Positions 22,690-33,843 of a stretch of 64,000 nucleotides of DNA are shown here, piece by piece. A program made the translations under genes and the position numbers. Under the pieces are notes generated by a model that saw only the letters and a list, made by a program, of their open reading frames with translations, did no database searches and was not told the origin of the DNA. Position 1 is the first letter of the stretch; each line of letters opens with the position of its first letter. The DNA comes from Saccharina japonica. Its lineage: Eukaryota; Sar; Phaeophyceae; Laminariales; Laminariaceae. The DNA lies in contig MEHQ01003854.1 in assembly GCA_008828725.1 (NCBI GenBank), positions 1,030,652-1,094,651 of the forward strand, read 5' to 3'.

Positions 22690-23050
22690 GTGCACGTAAT
22701 GCCTGTGATAAAATTGTGCTCTCGCTCTGGTCGATCCACATCCAATATACCAAGAGCATGTTTTCGGTTAATACCCTACCGAACATACCCTTAAATCATT
22801 GTTTTCGATCACGGCTGAGGTGTTCTTTGAGTACAGATAGGTATTGATAGCAGCGGCACACCAGTGGTGCTCTAAACATGGGAGAAGAGGTATCATGCTG
22901 TGTAGTGTATACATTAGTCGTCCTGTGTATTTGAAGTAGAAAATAAGCTGTTGAAGCCTAAGCAGCGTAGACTAAGGAGCCAGCATGCCCGTGCCACCAT
23001 GACACGATTGTCCGTCGAAATCTCAACTGCTGTATTTTGATGTTGTCTCG
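22690..23050. other. Spacer without recognised gene
   Basis: No repeat or exon that I can defend. Confidence 0.3.
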
Positions 23051-23178
23051 TTGTCTCTAACTGCCTCGTTTGGCCCTCTCTGGCGATCCTCCCTGAAGAA
23101 ACACATCTCTGTTGATGGGAGCAAGCCTGTCCAGCTTAGTGTGAAACAAGACGGAGCCGTGGACGTCTTCGAAATGCA
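23051..23178 (+). CDS. Candidate exon, unrecognised protein
   Basis: The plus-strand frame reads TASFGPLWRSSLKK, then HISVDGSKPVQLSVKQDGAV, and DVFEMQ, ending in CAG directly before GTATTTT, a plausible donor. The composition is protein-like and the opposite strand is less so. I cannot link it to a second exon or a family. It ends 1.3 kb before the stop codon of MED20 on the other strand. Confidence 0.3.
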
Positions 23179-23179
23179 G

Positions 23180-24437
23180 GTATTTTTACGTACGTACTCG
23201 CACGGCACTTTCAGATACTGCGTTTGGAACAATGGGTACAGAGAGCCCAAGTCGAACAGCGCCTACCTACAGTTTGCCTGGTTCGTACCTCGTACACTGC
23301 TGTAGCGTAGCGTCAGCGGTAATAAAGCAATTAATATGAATCCTCTTGGGATCTTGGGACTTCAGAGGGAACCCTTGCCGCTCACGTCAAAGGTCGCCAA
23401 TGGAGGATGGTAGGAATTGGTGTCCGAGTTACAATGCTAAGAGTCGTACGGCATGGCCGCAACATGATCTACCTGTACTGCTGGGGGCATGCTACTCGTA
23501 GACGATCGATACTCGTAGCACCGAAATGTATAATTGTTTAGGTTTCTATCTCGGGGCCCGAAGGGTGAACAGCATTGCTGTCGAACGAAGAGAGCCTGCT
23601 TATGTACCTGTGACCTGTTTGACTGCTGTCATACGAAGTATGATTAAGTTTGACCATCTCGTCCACCGCTTAATGACCCCGCTGTCTGTTCAGGTTCATC
23701 TATCGGGTAACGCTTCCCAGGCTCGGCGGCGACATGACGATGTGAACCCTAGAGGTACACGTCACAGCGAATGACAAAGCCGGCGTGTGTACCTTCCCGC
23801 CGATTGGATAACTGCAAAACCTGTCTTTTATCCTTTGGGCTTTGGCATTGCACGTGTATGTGCAACCCGTTATTGCGTGGTGGGGATTTTCTCGTAGCTC
23901 TACGAATGGGCAGTTCCCCACACGCTCGGACACAAACAGAGAGAGGTCCGAGAGGTTTGCACTGTGGGGAGTATACGGTTGATGCCGCGGTGTTCAGGAC
24001 TTGTTTCGATGCATGTATATACCTGGCATTTGGCAGTCTTGACACGAGTGCACTTGCACCTATATATGAACTAGGGTACCTATAGTAACACAAATATGTG
24101 CAGTTGGAGATGGCGCAACATATTCTGAGAGGCTCCCGCTTGAACCGATGGATGCGTCCGACCACGACTGTTGAAACATATGTTTTCACCCAAGCAGGTG
24201 ATGAAAGTTTTCCTTGAAGAAAATTCTTCAACCTTTAACATTTTTAAAACGCAGAAACAAAAAAAACAGCTGAGCACTGATATTTATGACCGCACGACGG
24301 CCATCACTCTTCATTGTGCGTAACACTGTCAAGCAGCCATCGCATCCAACTCGGCCAGTACGTAACCATTGTGGTGCGTCTGTCGTACTGTAGTTTGTCC
24401 AGTGTATTATATACTGCATCTGCACACGCTCGATTTG
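23180..24437. other. Spacer without recognised gene
   Basis: Short open frames exist on both strands around 23750-24230, with no motif or splice-linked continuation. It may contain the 3' untranslated region of MED20 near its right end. Confidence 0.3.
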
Positions 24438-25450
24438 TTAAACAAATACTTTATTGAACAGATCGGTTATCTGCAACGCCGTGTGTTTAACTGAAAACTG
24501 CGTGTTGGAGCCAAAAGTGATTGGGTCGCGAAGGTTGCTGGTCGGCGCGAACGTCCCATCCTCGTCGATGGATGGAAGAAACGCCTCAATCATTGCCAGT
24601 CCATCCGCCACTCTGCAACAAGGCGTGTATTCCACCTGGCGCATATTCAAGAACAAGCAGGTTAAACTCATTGAAACCTGGACCCAGGTGCCTGGTACGT
24701 ATGTAATAAACTTCTACTTCGTAACATGTACGATATTGCACGCCCTGTGGTCTCAGCGATCTTCATTTTTTTTTTTTGCTTTCTTCACGTTTTCACGCGG
24801 TGAGGTCAACTTCTTGGTCCGCTTCCTCTTTGTGCTCGTCGACCAATTTCCACGTACAGCACTCTCTTGGGCAAAACAGTGCCTGTAAGTCCATCGACCA
24901 GGGCCATGATATTCTCACCTCAAGGGCCAACCCTCTGTAGACGGCACCTTTCCGGCACGACCCGACCCTCAGGACGAAGTCGCCCAATCTATAGGCGTGG
25001 CCCTGGAAAGGCGAAGACACCGCCAAAGAGGGGCAGCGGAAGTCACGGCGACTACAAATGCACACACTACTGATCTTCGTGAAAGTATACGAGTAGTGTC
25101 AAGCTGTTATGAAGTTCACTCTGCAATGAGTGGGGTGGGAAACATGACGCATTGCTTTGCGAAAATTCAAGTAGGCAGCTCCACGGTGTTCAGCCCGTCC
25201 GGTCTGGTATTACTCGCACTCTCGTAGGGTTGGATCGCCCCTGTCAGTCAACCTTCATGCTTACACGTGGCACTAGTCAAGACCGACGGTTGCATACCGG
25301 TGTACATTCGTACCAGTATACAATTGCACTTGCTCACATCAACAGTTGCCTTTAACCTTGTGACCAATCCGGCTTTCGCAGCCAAGACGGCCTCCAGATC
25401 GTCTGCCCCCTCCAAGACATGCGCCAGCTTTCCCTCCGGCAGCGAAGAAC
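24438..25450 (-). CDS. MED20: Mediator complex subunit 20 (3' exons)
   Basis: MED20 is part of the Mediator head module, which bridges transcription factors and RNA polymerase II. Three exons are supported: 25365-25450 (or to 25357; SSLPEGKLAHVLEGADDLEAV), 24919-25002 (GHAYRLGDFVLRVGSCRKG..RGLALE) and 24438-24635 (VEYTPCCRVADGLAMIEAFL to the stop after TDLFNKVFV). The series QYQLGDFQLRVG..RGIVMEVEYLP..F and the closing FG..HTALQ pattern match what I know of plant MED20, and human MED20 has YQYCDFLVKVG..RGISVEVEYGPC. Splice phases agree. The junction between the first two exons is uncertain: a longer middle exon starting at 25051 also keeps frame. The N-terminal exons are upstream; 27360-27500 is a candidate. 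Confidence 0.8.
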
Positions 25451-25756
25451 CTGGATGTTTACTCAGCTGTCAGCGGCAGATATACATACGAAGCACAAAA
25501 ACAATTCTAGCTACGGGGACAGACAACCGTTGCAGTAGATAGCTTATACGCGTAGTTGATCAAAATAGCGAACCACAAGTAAAACAATGTCCACGCTGTA
25601 CCTACCAGAAATCACATATATATGTGCCCGAGGACACATGTTTTCAAGGCTTTTATTTCAACCAAGCATGTACTTTTGCCTCCGAACTCTCCTTAAAACC
25701 TCCCGGTATCCCTTCTCCAGTTTACAACACGGCATTTCGAATCTGGCATCTGTGGA

Positions 25757-26480
25757 GCGGAGCCCCTGGCAGGTTCTCTCTTATGTGGTTGTGGTGTGGA
25801 GGACACACCGAGGTGGGTTGGTGTCTCGGGTCTTCACGGAACGGAGTGGGCAACCTCTGGTTGACCTTGAACTTGTGTGTAAGGAGGCGGTACTATCTAG
25901 GGGAAGGGGACCTGGTATCCACATCACCCTCTTTTTTTGAGACGGGCAACTGCGCGTCTTGAAATAAAAAGGTGTCGACTTGGGGTAACAGGACGACTTT
26001 TAGGTTAACTTCCTAGATGTGCAACATTAACACCACACATAATTACCATTTATCGACTAACAGTCTCGTCAACAGCGCAAACTCGTGTTGAAGAACACGT
26101 GTGAATACATGCTGATTAACACTGATGATAATAGGTGTAGAATGTGTAATACATGTACTTCGGTATGAACAATACAATTTGGGGCCAGGGTGATACAACA
26201 TAGTCGTCACCTGTGAACGTACGTGTAGATGCCCAAATAAAACTTGTGACTGAGAACAGGGTTATCATATACTAGGAGTCCTGCCAACGACGCCAATGTG
26301 GGGCGGAGCCCCTGGCAGGTTCTCTCTTATGTGGTTGTGGTGTGGAGGACACACCGAGGTGGGTTGGTGTCTCGGGTCTTCACGGAACGGAGTGGGCAAC
26401 CTCTGGTTGACCTTGAACTTGTGTGTAATGAGGCGGTACTATGTAGGGGAAGGGGACCTGGTATCCACACATCACCCTAT
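25757..26480 (+). repeat. ~178 bp direct repeat pair
   Basis: Positions 25757-25931 and 26304-26480 are about 97% identical, beginning CGGAGCCCCTGGCAGGTTCT and ending GGTATCCACATCACCCT, with 370 unrelated bases between. The arrangement could be a very small terminal-repeat retroelement (TRIM-like) or a local duplication. No primer-binding or polypurine signal is clear. It lies in what is probably an intron of MED20. Confidence 0.7.
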
Positions 26481-27364
26481 AAAGAATATAAAGAGTATCA
26501 CATGTTGTTGTATCAATAGGGGTGATGCGGTGCCGACATCGATTCGCTAGCTATTGGAATTCGAAGCCGGACGACACGAGACTAACATGGGCAGTGTAGC
26601 GGGGCAGTGTAGCGGTCTTCGAGATTTGGAGATTTGCAGTGTCTATCCCCTCGGTTGATATGGTTAACTCGCCTCCTTGCGGCTCCTCCGCCATTTCTTG
26701 TACCACCAACACCCGAGTTCCACGATCGCTTCTTCGAACGCAATACTGTAATCGCCCGCAGCGAGACGAGAATGGCCAGGAAAGGAGAAGGGAAAATTTT
26801 AACCTTGAGCTAGGCCGGAAGGGATGCTCAAGTGCGCCATGGACATGACAGGTTATGTCTCTTAGACAGAAACGCCTCACCTGTACGCACATATCCATCA
26901 CATCTCGCGCATGTCGACGTTTACTATAATAGGTGAAAACCCTATCGGTCCAAATTATACACGCAACGTAAAACACAGTGCCGGACGTGATTTTTCCTAC
27001 AAACGACTGTAAGGCATATTTCTGCCCAACACGATATCATCAGTTTTGTAGAAAGTTTAGGGTACGATAACCCAGCAATCGATTTTCACTTTCCCTATGG
27101 TCAATCCACCTTCAAGCATACACAGCTCAGGACTGGCCACCACAATTACAACGCCCAGTCAAGTACAGCAAGTTGCTTGGTGCAATAATGAAGCCGCCAC
27201 CGTGAGAGGGAAACCACACGTCTGAGCGGCATGCCACATGGAGGTCAAGAGCCAGGCGAAATTCAGTCCCTCGCTCGAAGCGCACCCTTCTCTGCCTTGG
27301 TTCAAGATTAGGGACAGCGGTGAACCACGTCAGACCGACGGGTGACAAGCGCTCTCATGGTGGC

Positions 27365-27500
27365 TTTCAGCTCGATGCTCTCTGCGCCCAGAGAGCTGGC
27401 GATCCGATATCGCTCGGTCAGCATCGGCCCGTCACGCGCACCTGCTTGGCCTGAGCCGGACGGCGGCATCGACGTCTCCATTACAACACCTGCCCGACCC
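27365..27500 (-). CDS. Candidate N-terminal exon of MED20
   Basis: The minus-strand frame METSMPPSGSGQAGARDG followed by MLTERYRIASSLGAESIEL and KATMRALVTRRSD resembles the early part of plant MED20 (..GRWKATLTFYKPMMRD..) only weakly. It lies on the right strand, 1.9 kb upstream of the first secure MED20 exon, and has possible donors GTCACC or GTGGTT at its end. An intervening exon would still be needed. Confidence 0.3.
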
Positions 27501-27684
27501 TACTGCATCACCACATGCCTCTGGCACGTAGGGCTACATACATTTCGCGCCATGGAACATGATCTTCGTCTAGGGCAAGCCCTGCTGTGCATAGGTTTAG
27601 ATAGTTCTAACGATTGTTAACGGTTGACAAATAGCGGTGCAAGTTCCAGCCTCGAATCCTTCCACGCGGTATTGATAAGGCCCG

Positions 27685-27848
27685 ATGCCTGTACACGACA
27701 TCTGGGACGCTAATGTGGGCACTATCGGGCCGGAAGCACGCACACTTAAGCTCTTTAAGCCATTACCTACCCGGTATATAGACAAGTACTGCGAAAAGTG
27801 GACTAAGGAAGCGCTGACCCCTTCGCGTGACAGAAAGCAAGGCCAGTA
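27685..27848 (+). CDS. Candidate first exon, unrecognised protein
   Basis: The plus frame starts MPVHDIWDANVGTIGPEA, then RTLKLFKPLPTRYIDKYCEK and WTKEALTPSRDRKQ, ending before CAGTACGTACGG, a possible donor (GTACGT). The sequence is protein-like (aromatic and charged residues evenly spread). It starts about 190 bp from the candidate MED20 exon on the other strand, which would make a divergent promoter. I do not recognise the family. Confidence 0.35.
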
Positions 27849-28443
27849 CGTACGGCGGGGAGGGGAGGGGAGCCCTGCTTTGAGACCCCGCATTTCAGAC
27901 ACGAATAAATACGCGTAAGGGAGTATTGGAGCCAAAAGTTCGAAACAAACACGACAGTCAAACTCTTGGCACTGACGTTCTTCTGTACGTTGCCCTGTTG
28001 TCCTGTTCGTCACTCACGTGCTTCGCGTAGGGGTAATCACTGCCCTCGTCTCGTTTCATGCCGATGAAAGGGGCCGACACATTCACGCCGAACTTCATTT
28101 CGCTTCCCATTGCCTTCTTCTTCTTCTGCTTCAGCTTGTACGCAACCTGTGTTTACGCCAATACTGTAATAAGTCGGCTGAGTGTGTACGTACTACTGCA
28201 CTCTGTGTAGAGTGTGGTGTTGATCACTGATCAATACTGCCGTACATCAATACCACCGTCCGTACTCCAAAATGGACGAGACAACGAGACAAAGCAGATT
28301 TTAGGCAGCAGTACGGCAGCAGTATGCGGTATGATACGCGACGCGAAGCTCCGCGGGACTGTAAAACGTGGAACAAACAGCCCGCGCAAAGAACAAAGAA
28401 CAAGTTGAGAGTTGAGAGTTACCTGGTACTCAGTACTGCTGTA

Positions 28444-28703
28444 CTCTGCCTTACCTCGACCGTCCAGCGATCCAAAGATTCTGCGCCAAGCACGTGCACA
28501 ATGTGTTGCTCAAGACTTCTGACGGCCTGGAGACTTTCTTCTTGCGCCACAGGCTTTCCGAAAACGCTGGAGACAACATGACAGTGGAGGAGCGGAGGGA
28601 AAAGGGCTCAAGGATTTATCAGGCTGTATCGGACGAAGTGGAACGGTTGTATCAGGCTAATAGGCTAAGTGCGAAGCGAGTTTTTGCCACCAGGTCGCAT
28701 CGG
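28444..28703 (+). CDS. Candidate internal exon, unrecognised protein
   Basis: The frame reads YLDRPAIQRFCAKHVHNVLL, then KTSDGLETFFLRHRLSENAG and TVEERREKGSRIYQAVSDEV followed by ERLYQANRLSAKR. It is helical and charged with no stop on either side for about 80 codons. An acceptor (GGTACTCAG) precedes it and CACCAG before GTCGCATC is a possible donor. It probably belongs with 27685-27848 and 29041-29225, but phases do not settle the joins. Confidence 0.4.
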
Positions 28704-29040
28704 AATGTAGCTCACCAGCACACCGGTGCCCGGTGCACCATCTTGGAGATAGTTGGATGCGCCCCTGGATGAGAATAGCTACGTCGACTCGTCGTGTTTT
28801 TGAATGAACATCACAAAAGATGAAACGTGGTTTTGCTCTAATTTTGGAGGCGGGATGAGTGCGGGTGACCTGCAGTAGTACAGTTGTGCGAGAGGGCATG
28901 CAGAGTTCAGAAGCCTTGTGTAAGCCAGCCAGCTTTCTATCGCGCACAGTTTCTGCACTATGGCACGATCGCGAATATCGCGAGCTACGCCAGCGTGTAT
29001 CATTTTCACGTGTCTTCACGTTTTGTTGTTTTTCGCCTTA

Positions 29041-29225
29041 GACGCTGTCGGGTTTACAGCTTCAAATTGGGTTGGCGCAGCCACATCAAGGCGCTCTCGG
29101 AGGGGAAACCCTTGTGTTTGCATGGGGGCTCGTCGAGGAGATGGAGAGTCAAGCGAGGGCTGGCAGGATGTTGGCCATGGGGACGGCTCCGCGGTGCCAT
29201 GCTCGCGGAGAAGTATGCTTCGATC
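29041..29225 (+). CDS. Candidate internal exon, unrecognised protein
   Basis: It is bounded by a strong acceptor (TTTTTCGCCTTAG) and a strong donor (GATCG before GTAAGGCC). Two of three plus frames are open across all 185 bases: one reads SGLQLQIGLAQPHQGALGGE..LVFAWGLVEEME, the other VYSFKLGWRSHIKALSEGKP. Without the neighbouring exon phases I cannot choose. No family recognised. Confidence 0.35.
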
Positions 29226-30624
29226 GGTAAGGCCTGGCTAGCATTTGAACATGAACGTACATGCATTGTTATGAAACCTTCTCGATTTGTTCATGAATCG
29301 TGAATACTGCTGTGTACGAACGAAGTACGGCAGTACCTGCACTTGTGCTGCTGCTGTGGCTTCGTGTCCAACACCACTGATGTCTGATGCCTGAGCCCCA
29401 CCTATCACATCATCTATGAGTACAAGTACTACAGATTGCTGACAGACAGACAGAAATACATACCAGGTATGATATTGTGCGGCATACAGCAGTAGATAAA
29501 ATTTGCGTATATACCAGCCGCCAACAACGAGGCGGACTTGTCGAAGTGACCTTCTGTGGTAAGAACGCGCTTTCGATGGATTAATACCTCACGGAGGGGA
29601 GTGATGATCACGACTATATGCCAGGTATGTACGTCGGCGATACTGAAATCACGACACGGGGGCGTTGGAGCCATTCCCCAGGCCGCATCCGTCCTTTCCA
29701 ATACACCAGCCAACTCTCACAGACCAGCGTGCAACGACGGACAGACCCTGCAGTAGCGTCTGTTGTGGTGAATGAGTCCTAACCTTGGGGTACATATCAC
29801 GTCTAATCCCGTCGCTGCAGTTCTCACAGCCCTAAACATCGGCAACTAACCCTAACATTTTCGCATCAAAGGCCGTATCATCATGCCGCCAGTTAACTCT
29901 TCACCGCTTGCTCACGTATTTGCACGAAGTATGCTTGCAATGTATTGCGTCCCTTCTGATCCTTGAACATGTGCTGGCAGTTCTCCAGCACCGGGTGTTA
30001 CACTGCCATAGAGGCGTATCTCTGCTGCTGCATCACTCCGTGCATTCAGTAAGCATCGTGCATCTATGTGTGTTTGTTGATTCGACCATGAATGTCAATA
30101 CTGATGTGTACGGGTATGTTCTACCGCGAAAACGCGCATACCAGGCGAATGACATGCTCGATCGTCTGCGACTGCTGTAGTTGCGTCTGTCTTGTTGTCA
30201 TGAAGATTGTAGCGACTGCAGCCCTGATCGACGCTGGTCTGCGGGGTCCTTCGGCTACAGCAGTGCTAGGGTAGAGAGACGAACCAGCGCAAGTTGCGGT
30301 GTGTCCATTTTGCCACGTTGTAGCCGCTGCGTGTCATGGAGTGGCTATTAGGACAGCACTCCACAGAATGCATGGAGCTTCTTGATACTTACTTCTGAAG
30401 ATCGGTACGATGGAAGATGCCACGTACAGTACGTAGTGCATGCAGGCAGACATACTACGGAGTTTTGTCATCACAATTTAGCAAAATATTTAGTTCGGCC
30501 TAGGCTAGGATCCGCTAGAATTTTGTTTCCACGGGCGGGCACGAAACTCACTTACTCCTCCATCCTTGTGGCTAATACCGTCCGAACTCGTAGAATCGAT
30601 TAAACCCTACTATACTATCGACGT
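29226..30624. other. Spacer or 5' region of the FKBP gene, nothing firm
   Basis: A minus-strand frame at 29429-29713 (MAGVLERTDAAWGMAPTPP..) and a plus frame at 29908-30180 are open but show no motif. An exon for the targeting peptide of the downstream FKBP gene may lie here; I could not find one with confidence. Confidence 0.3.
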
Positions 30625-33600
30625 ATGTTCGACATTTGCAAACAAATAATGGTTTCCTTACGACCCAAACTTGTACCTCTTCTATCTCAGCTGGGGCTCA
30701 CTGGAGCAGCCGTGGTGTGCGGACAAGCCCTCATCGGGCAATCGGGACCTGCAATGGCTCAGGACGAGTTACCGACGGTGGGAAAGATAACGAAGACTGG
30801 CGTCAAGTACTTTGATTACCGTGTGGGAGAAGGATCAACGCCCAGGTCAGCGCTGCTGTTATGATAATAGCACGAGTAAGTACACCGTACCTGGTATTAT
30901 GCACATGTCTTGAGAATTGTGTGGAAAGGGTTTTACTAATCGACGAGCAGCAGGAATGCTGAACTCTATGCGCGATTGAAATTAAGGCAAGTACCGGGCG
31001 GGAGAAGGGAAGACGTCTGAGGCCACGGCTAGTTTGGACAGTTGTCGAGCGGAAACTCTCTAGCGAGTGCAGCTGGAAAGTTCAAGTGGTGACCAAAAAC
31101 ATAAGGCCTTCATCAGCTCCAGACATGGATGTGGCCGCGAGCAAGAAGCGCCTTCAAAGGGGTACAGTAGCAACACTCTATTATAAAGTATTCCGAGTGT
31201 AGGGTTTAAGTATAAACTAAAAATACGTACGGTTCGAATATAAAACGTGAGTTCGAATCCCGGACTTTTCTCTGTTTCCTTTTTTTGAGCTGGGTACTCC
31301 ACATTGTAGATATAGAAGTTACTGGGAATATTCTTTGGATCTATACATATACACGTACTGCGACTATAAATAGCCCAAATAATTGGGGAGGCAGGTAGGG
31401 GTGGTGGATGTAATAACTCCTAAAAAAACAAATCCAAACATAATAATTTATTTTCGGGTTCGGGAGTATGATTTGGTCAAAATAAAAAACAATTGCCTTG
31501 CATTCATCATTTTATTATTTCGTACCGGAATTAGAGTTAATTATTTATTTTCCGTGTTCGGGCACACGAAATTGCCGAGGCCCCTACCGTTAGTTCGAAG
31601 GGGAAACCGATACCTTACAGGCATATACTAGAATTATTGGAGGCACTAGGGATGTCGTGACGGAACTCTTGGAAGTCGCCACAACAACAATATATCGAAA
31701 TGATCACAAGTATGCACGGCGGTGCAATAGACATGTTATGGCAACACCTTTCTATCTGCGTACGGCTCGTGAAAACATGCACCAGTTTAACGTGGAACTC
31801 CAGTGTGGAGTTGACCTACTGGTTTTGCCCTCCCGTACCACGATTTCGCTACCCAGGTGGGGGCAAGACTGCATCGTCCGGTTTGTAATGTACGGACGAT
31901 CTTCACCGGATGAAAAGTTGACCAAAATCCACTCATCAGACGACAACAAAGAGACGTACGTCTTCAAGCACGGGAACGGTCTACAGGTTTGAACAATTAC
32001 GATTTACTGCGGGTACGGATATTCCGATGTGGTATACACGCATTGGAACAATAATCATTGAAGCACATCGTACTTCGCCCTGGTTGCCATGCAATTTCGA
32101 TACCTATACTCGTAGTAGTGTTCAAGACTTGCGTGTGATGAGCGCGGTACGACGAATAGCATGACATGGACGCAAGGACAGCACCGACTATTTCGCAAAG
32201 TACTTACTCATGTCAGGTCAAGAGTTGTTTTGGGCCGTGGCCAAATAAATTGCTGTAAATAGAGTTTTCCGCAGTGGCGAAATAAGAACGCTTCAGAAAC
32301 GCCGACACGTCACAACCGCCTCCTCGTACAGTACCCATAAGTTGTCTCTGTTCCACGGCGATAAGAAATGTGACGCACGTGCTGGTGTGCTGATTCGCGC
32401 AGATAAAGGGCATGGAAGAGGGCATTCACAGCATGCGGGTCGGGGGGAAACGGCGTGTAATAATGCCGCAACAGCTTGGATATGTCGTTCAAGGCCTGGG
32501 GCCTTATCCTGCAGACCCAAGAAAGAGGGATGTTCTTGTGAAGGTGCGGTGTCTCTTGCATTCGTAGGCAGCGTTCAATAAACACTGCTGTTATATGTCC
32601 ATGCGCACAAACATAACATTTCCGTATCAATGGGTGGCTTTCGCTTGACTCAGGTGAAAACTTCGCCTGGAGGTCGCGTGTCACGTTAGACGCGTATCAC
32701 GTTGGGTATAGATTTTTCGCCCAGCGGACAGGAACGTTGCACGTATATACGAGCTTTGACTTTGTCTATGGTAGACACGCCTGGTGCGCTGCAGTTGCCA
32801 TAAGAAGTACTACTAGTAGGTATTTACGAGGCAGTCTCCGGAACGAGAGCTGGAGGGCCCAAAGCGAATCAATTGTCGATAATAAATTTATCACGCGGCA
32901 TATAGCTGTGATAGTCACGAAGTACCTCATGCTTTGTTTGGCTTCGTCTCAATGTCCCAATGTCATTACCGCCTGCAATTCATTTGACACCTGTGGCCTT
33001 CTAGTGCTTATCGCAGTGTGTACAATCCAACAGTGTCATCCGAACGGTGCAAAACATTGGGTCATTAAAAAGAGGTATGGAATCGACGCGATGTCGGTCC
33101 GGATCATTTACGATATCCTACGGAGTGTTTCCCTTCAAAAATTATCGTCTGGAAATTACATGGAGATTGACACGGTCGCTGTTTCTTTGAACACGGGAGT
33201 TACACGGGAGTTAACCCGTTTAGAACCCCACTTACGTTTTGAGGAACAAAAAGCTTGGGATTAGTGTGGGACAATTCTTGCGAGAGTGAAAGGGTTACCG
33301 CCGCCTTGCCTCTCGACTGCTGTACTCCGGAACTTGTTCTCGACACAGGTGTTGACGGCCTTCGAGGGGAGTAAAAAGGGGGAACTAGTAATGGACGTCG
33401 AGCTGCTGGACGCGTTCGATGACGAAGCTGACCAAGGCTACTACGAAGACGAAACCGTTTCAGTGGAGGAGCTACAGGACATCGTTGACCAGACAGGGCG
33501 GTTCTCGGGGGGTATGCCGTTTGAGAAACTTCCGGGCCAAGTGGCTTCGCCCTTGGACGATGGAGTCTCCTCGTCTCCGCGAGGTAACAAACTACCGGGC

Positions 33601-33630
33601 CAGCTTGGCCAGGATCTTGGCGGGGAGTGA
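30625..33630 (+). CDS. FKBP-type peptidyl-prolyl isomerase, chloroplast-lumen type
   Basis: This enzyme speeds cis-trans isomerisation of X-Pro bonds during protein folding. Four exons join in frame: 30625-30845, 31857-31986, 32403-32543 and 33349-33630, about 257 residues. The N-terminal hydrophobic stretch GLTGAAVVCGQALIGQSGPA ends in AMA before QDE, a thylakoid-type cleavage site. FKBP signatures follow: KYFDYRVGEGSTPRWG, YVFKHGNGLQIKGMEEGIHS, MRVGGKRRVIMPQQLGY and LGPYPADPRKRD, then GELVMDVELLDAFDD. The acidic tail DQGYYEDETVSVEELQDIVD is typical of plastid FKBPs in photosynthetic stramenopiles as I remember them. The canonical Trp of the FKBP12 pocket is Met here (GMEEG), so activity is not assured. 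A good acceptor at 30683-30690 suggests the real gene has an earlier exon with the rest of the targeting signal. Confidence 0.88.
31060..31660. other. First FKBP intron, part with B-box-like word
   Basis: Within the 1 kb first intron of the FKBP gene, GTGAGTTCGAATCCCGG at 31250-31266 looks like an RNA polymerase III B box, but I see no A box at the right distance and no similarity to the SINE bodies elsewhere. Otherwise the intron is AT-rich and unremarkable. Confidence 0.3.
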
Positions 33631-33843
33631 TAAGATTTGACGTGTTTAGTGATAACGGGCGTCCTCTACAAGTTCTGCGTATTAGTAGAACAACTGGAAA
33701 CCGGTATCACAGCAGCGAGTTTCAACTATAACCATTCGTGTCCAAGGACACAGAAGAAACATACGAAGAAGCTTCCTTGGCATAAGACCAGGTACTGGTA
33801 TAACTACAAAACAATTCGTGTCAATTTTGACTGGCAGCTTCCA
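33631..33843. promoter_or_regulatory. 213 bp convergent intergenic region
   Basis: The FKBP stop codon (33630, plus) and the ECD stop codon (33844, minus) face each other across 213 bp. Both 3' untranslated regions must fit here or overlap, so natural antisense overlap of the transcripts is likely. No clear AATAAA signal is visible on either strand. Confidence 0.7.

Noticed and set aside
24454-24888. Plus-strand frame reading LLVGANVPSSSMDGRNASII
   Set aside because: It looked protein-like at first, but the opposite strand fits MED20 with matching splice phases and conserved blocks, so the plus frame is its antisense.
31240-31270. B-box word GTGAGTTCGAATCCCGG as a third SINE
   Set aside because: No A box at the expected distance and no similarity to the SINE body or tail.
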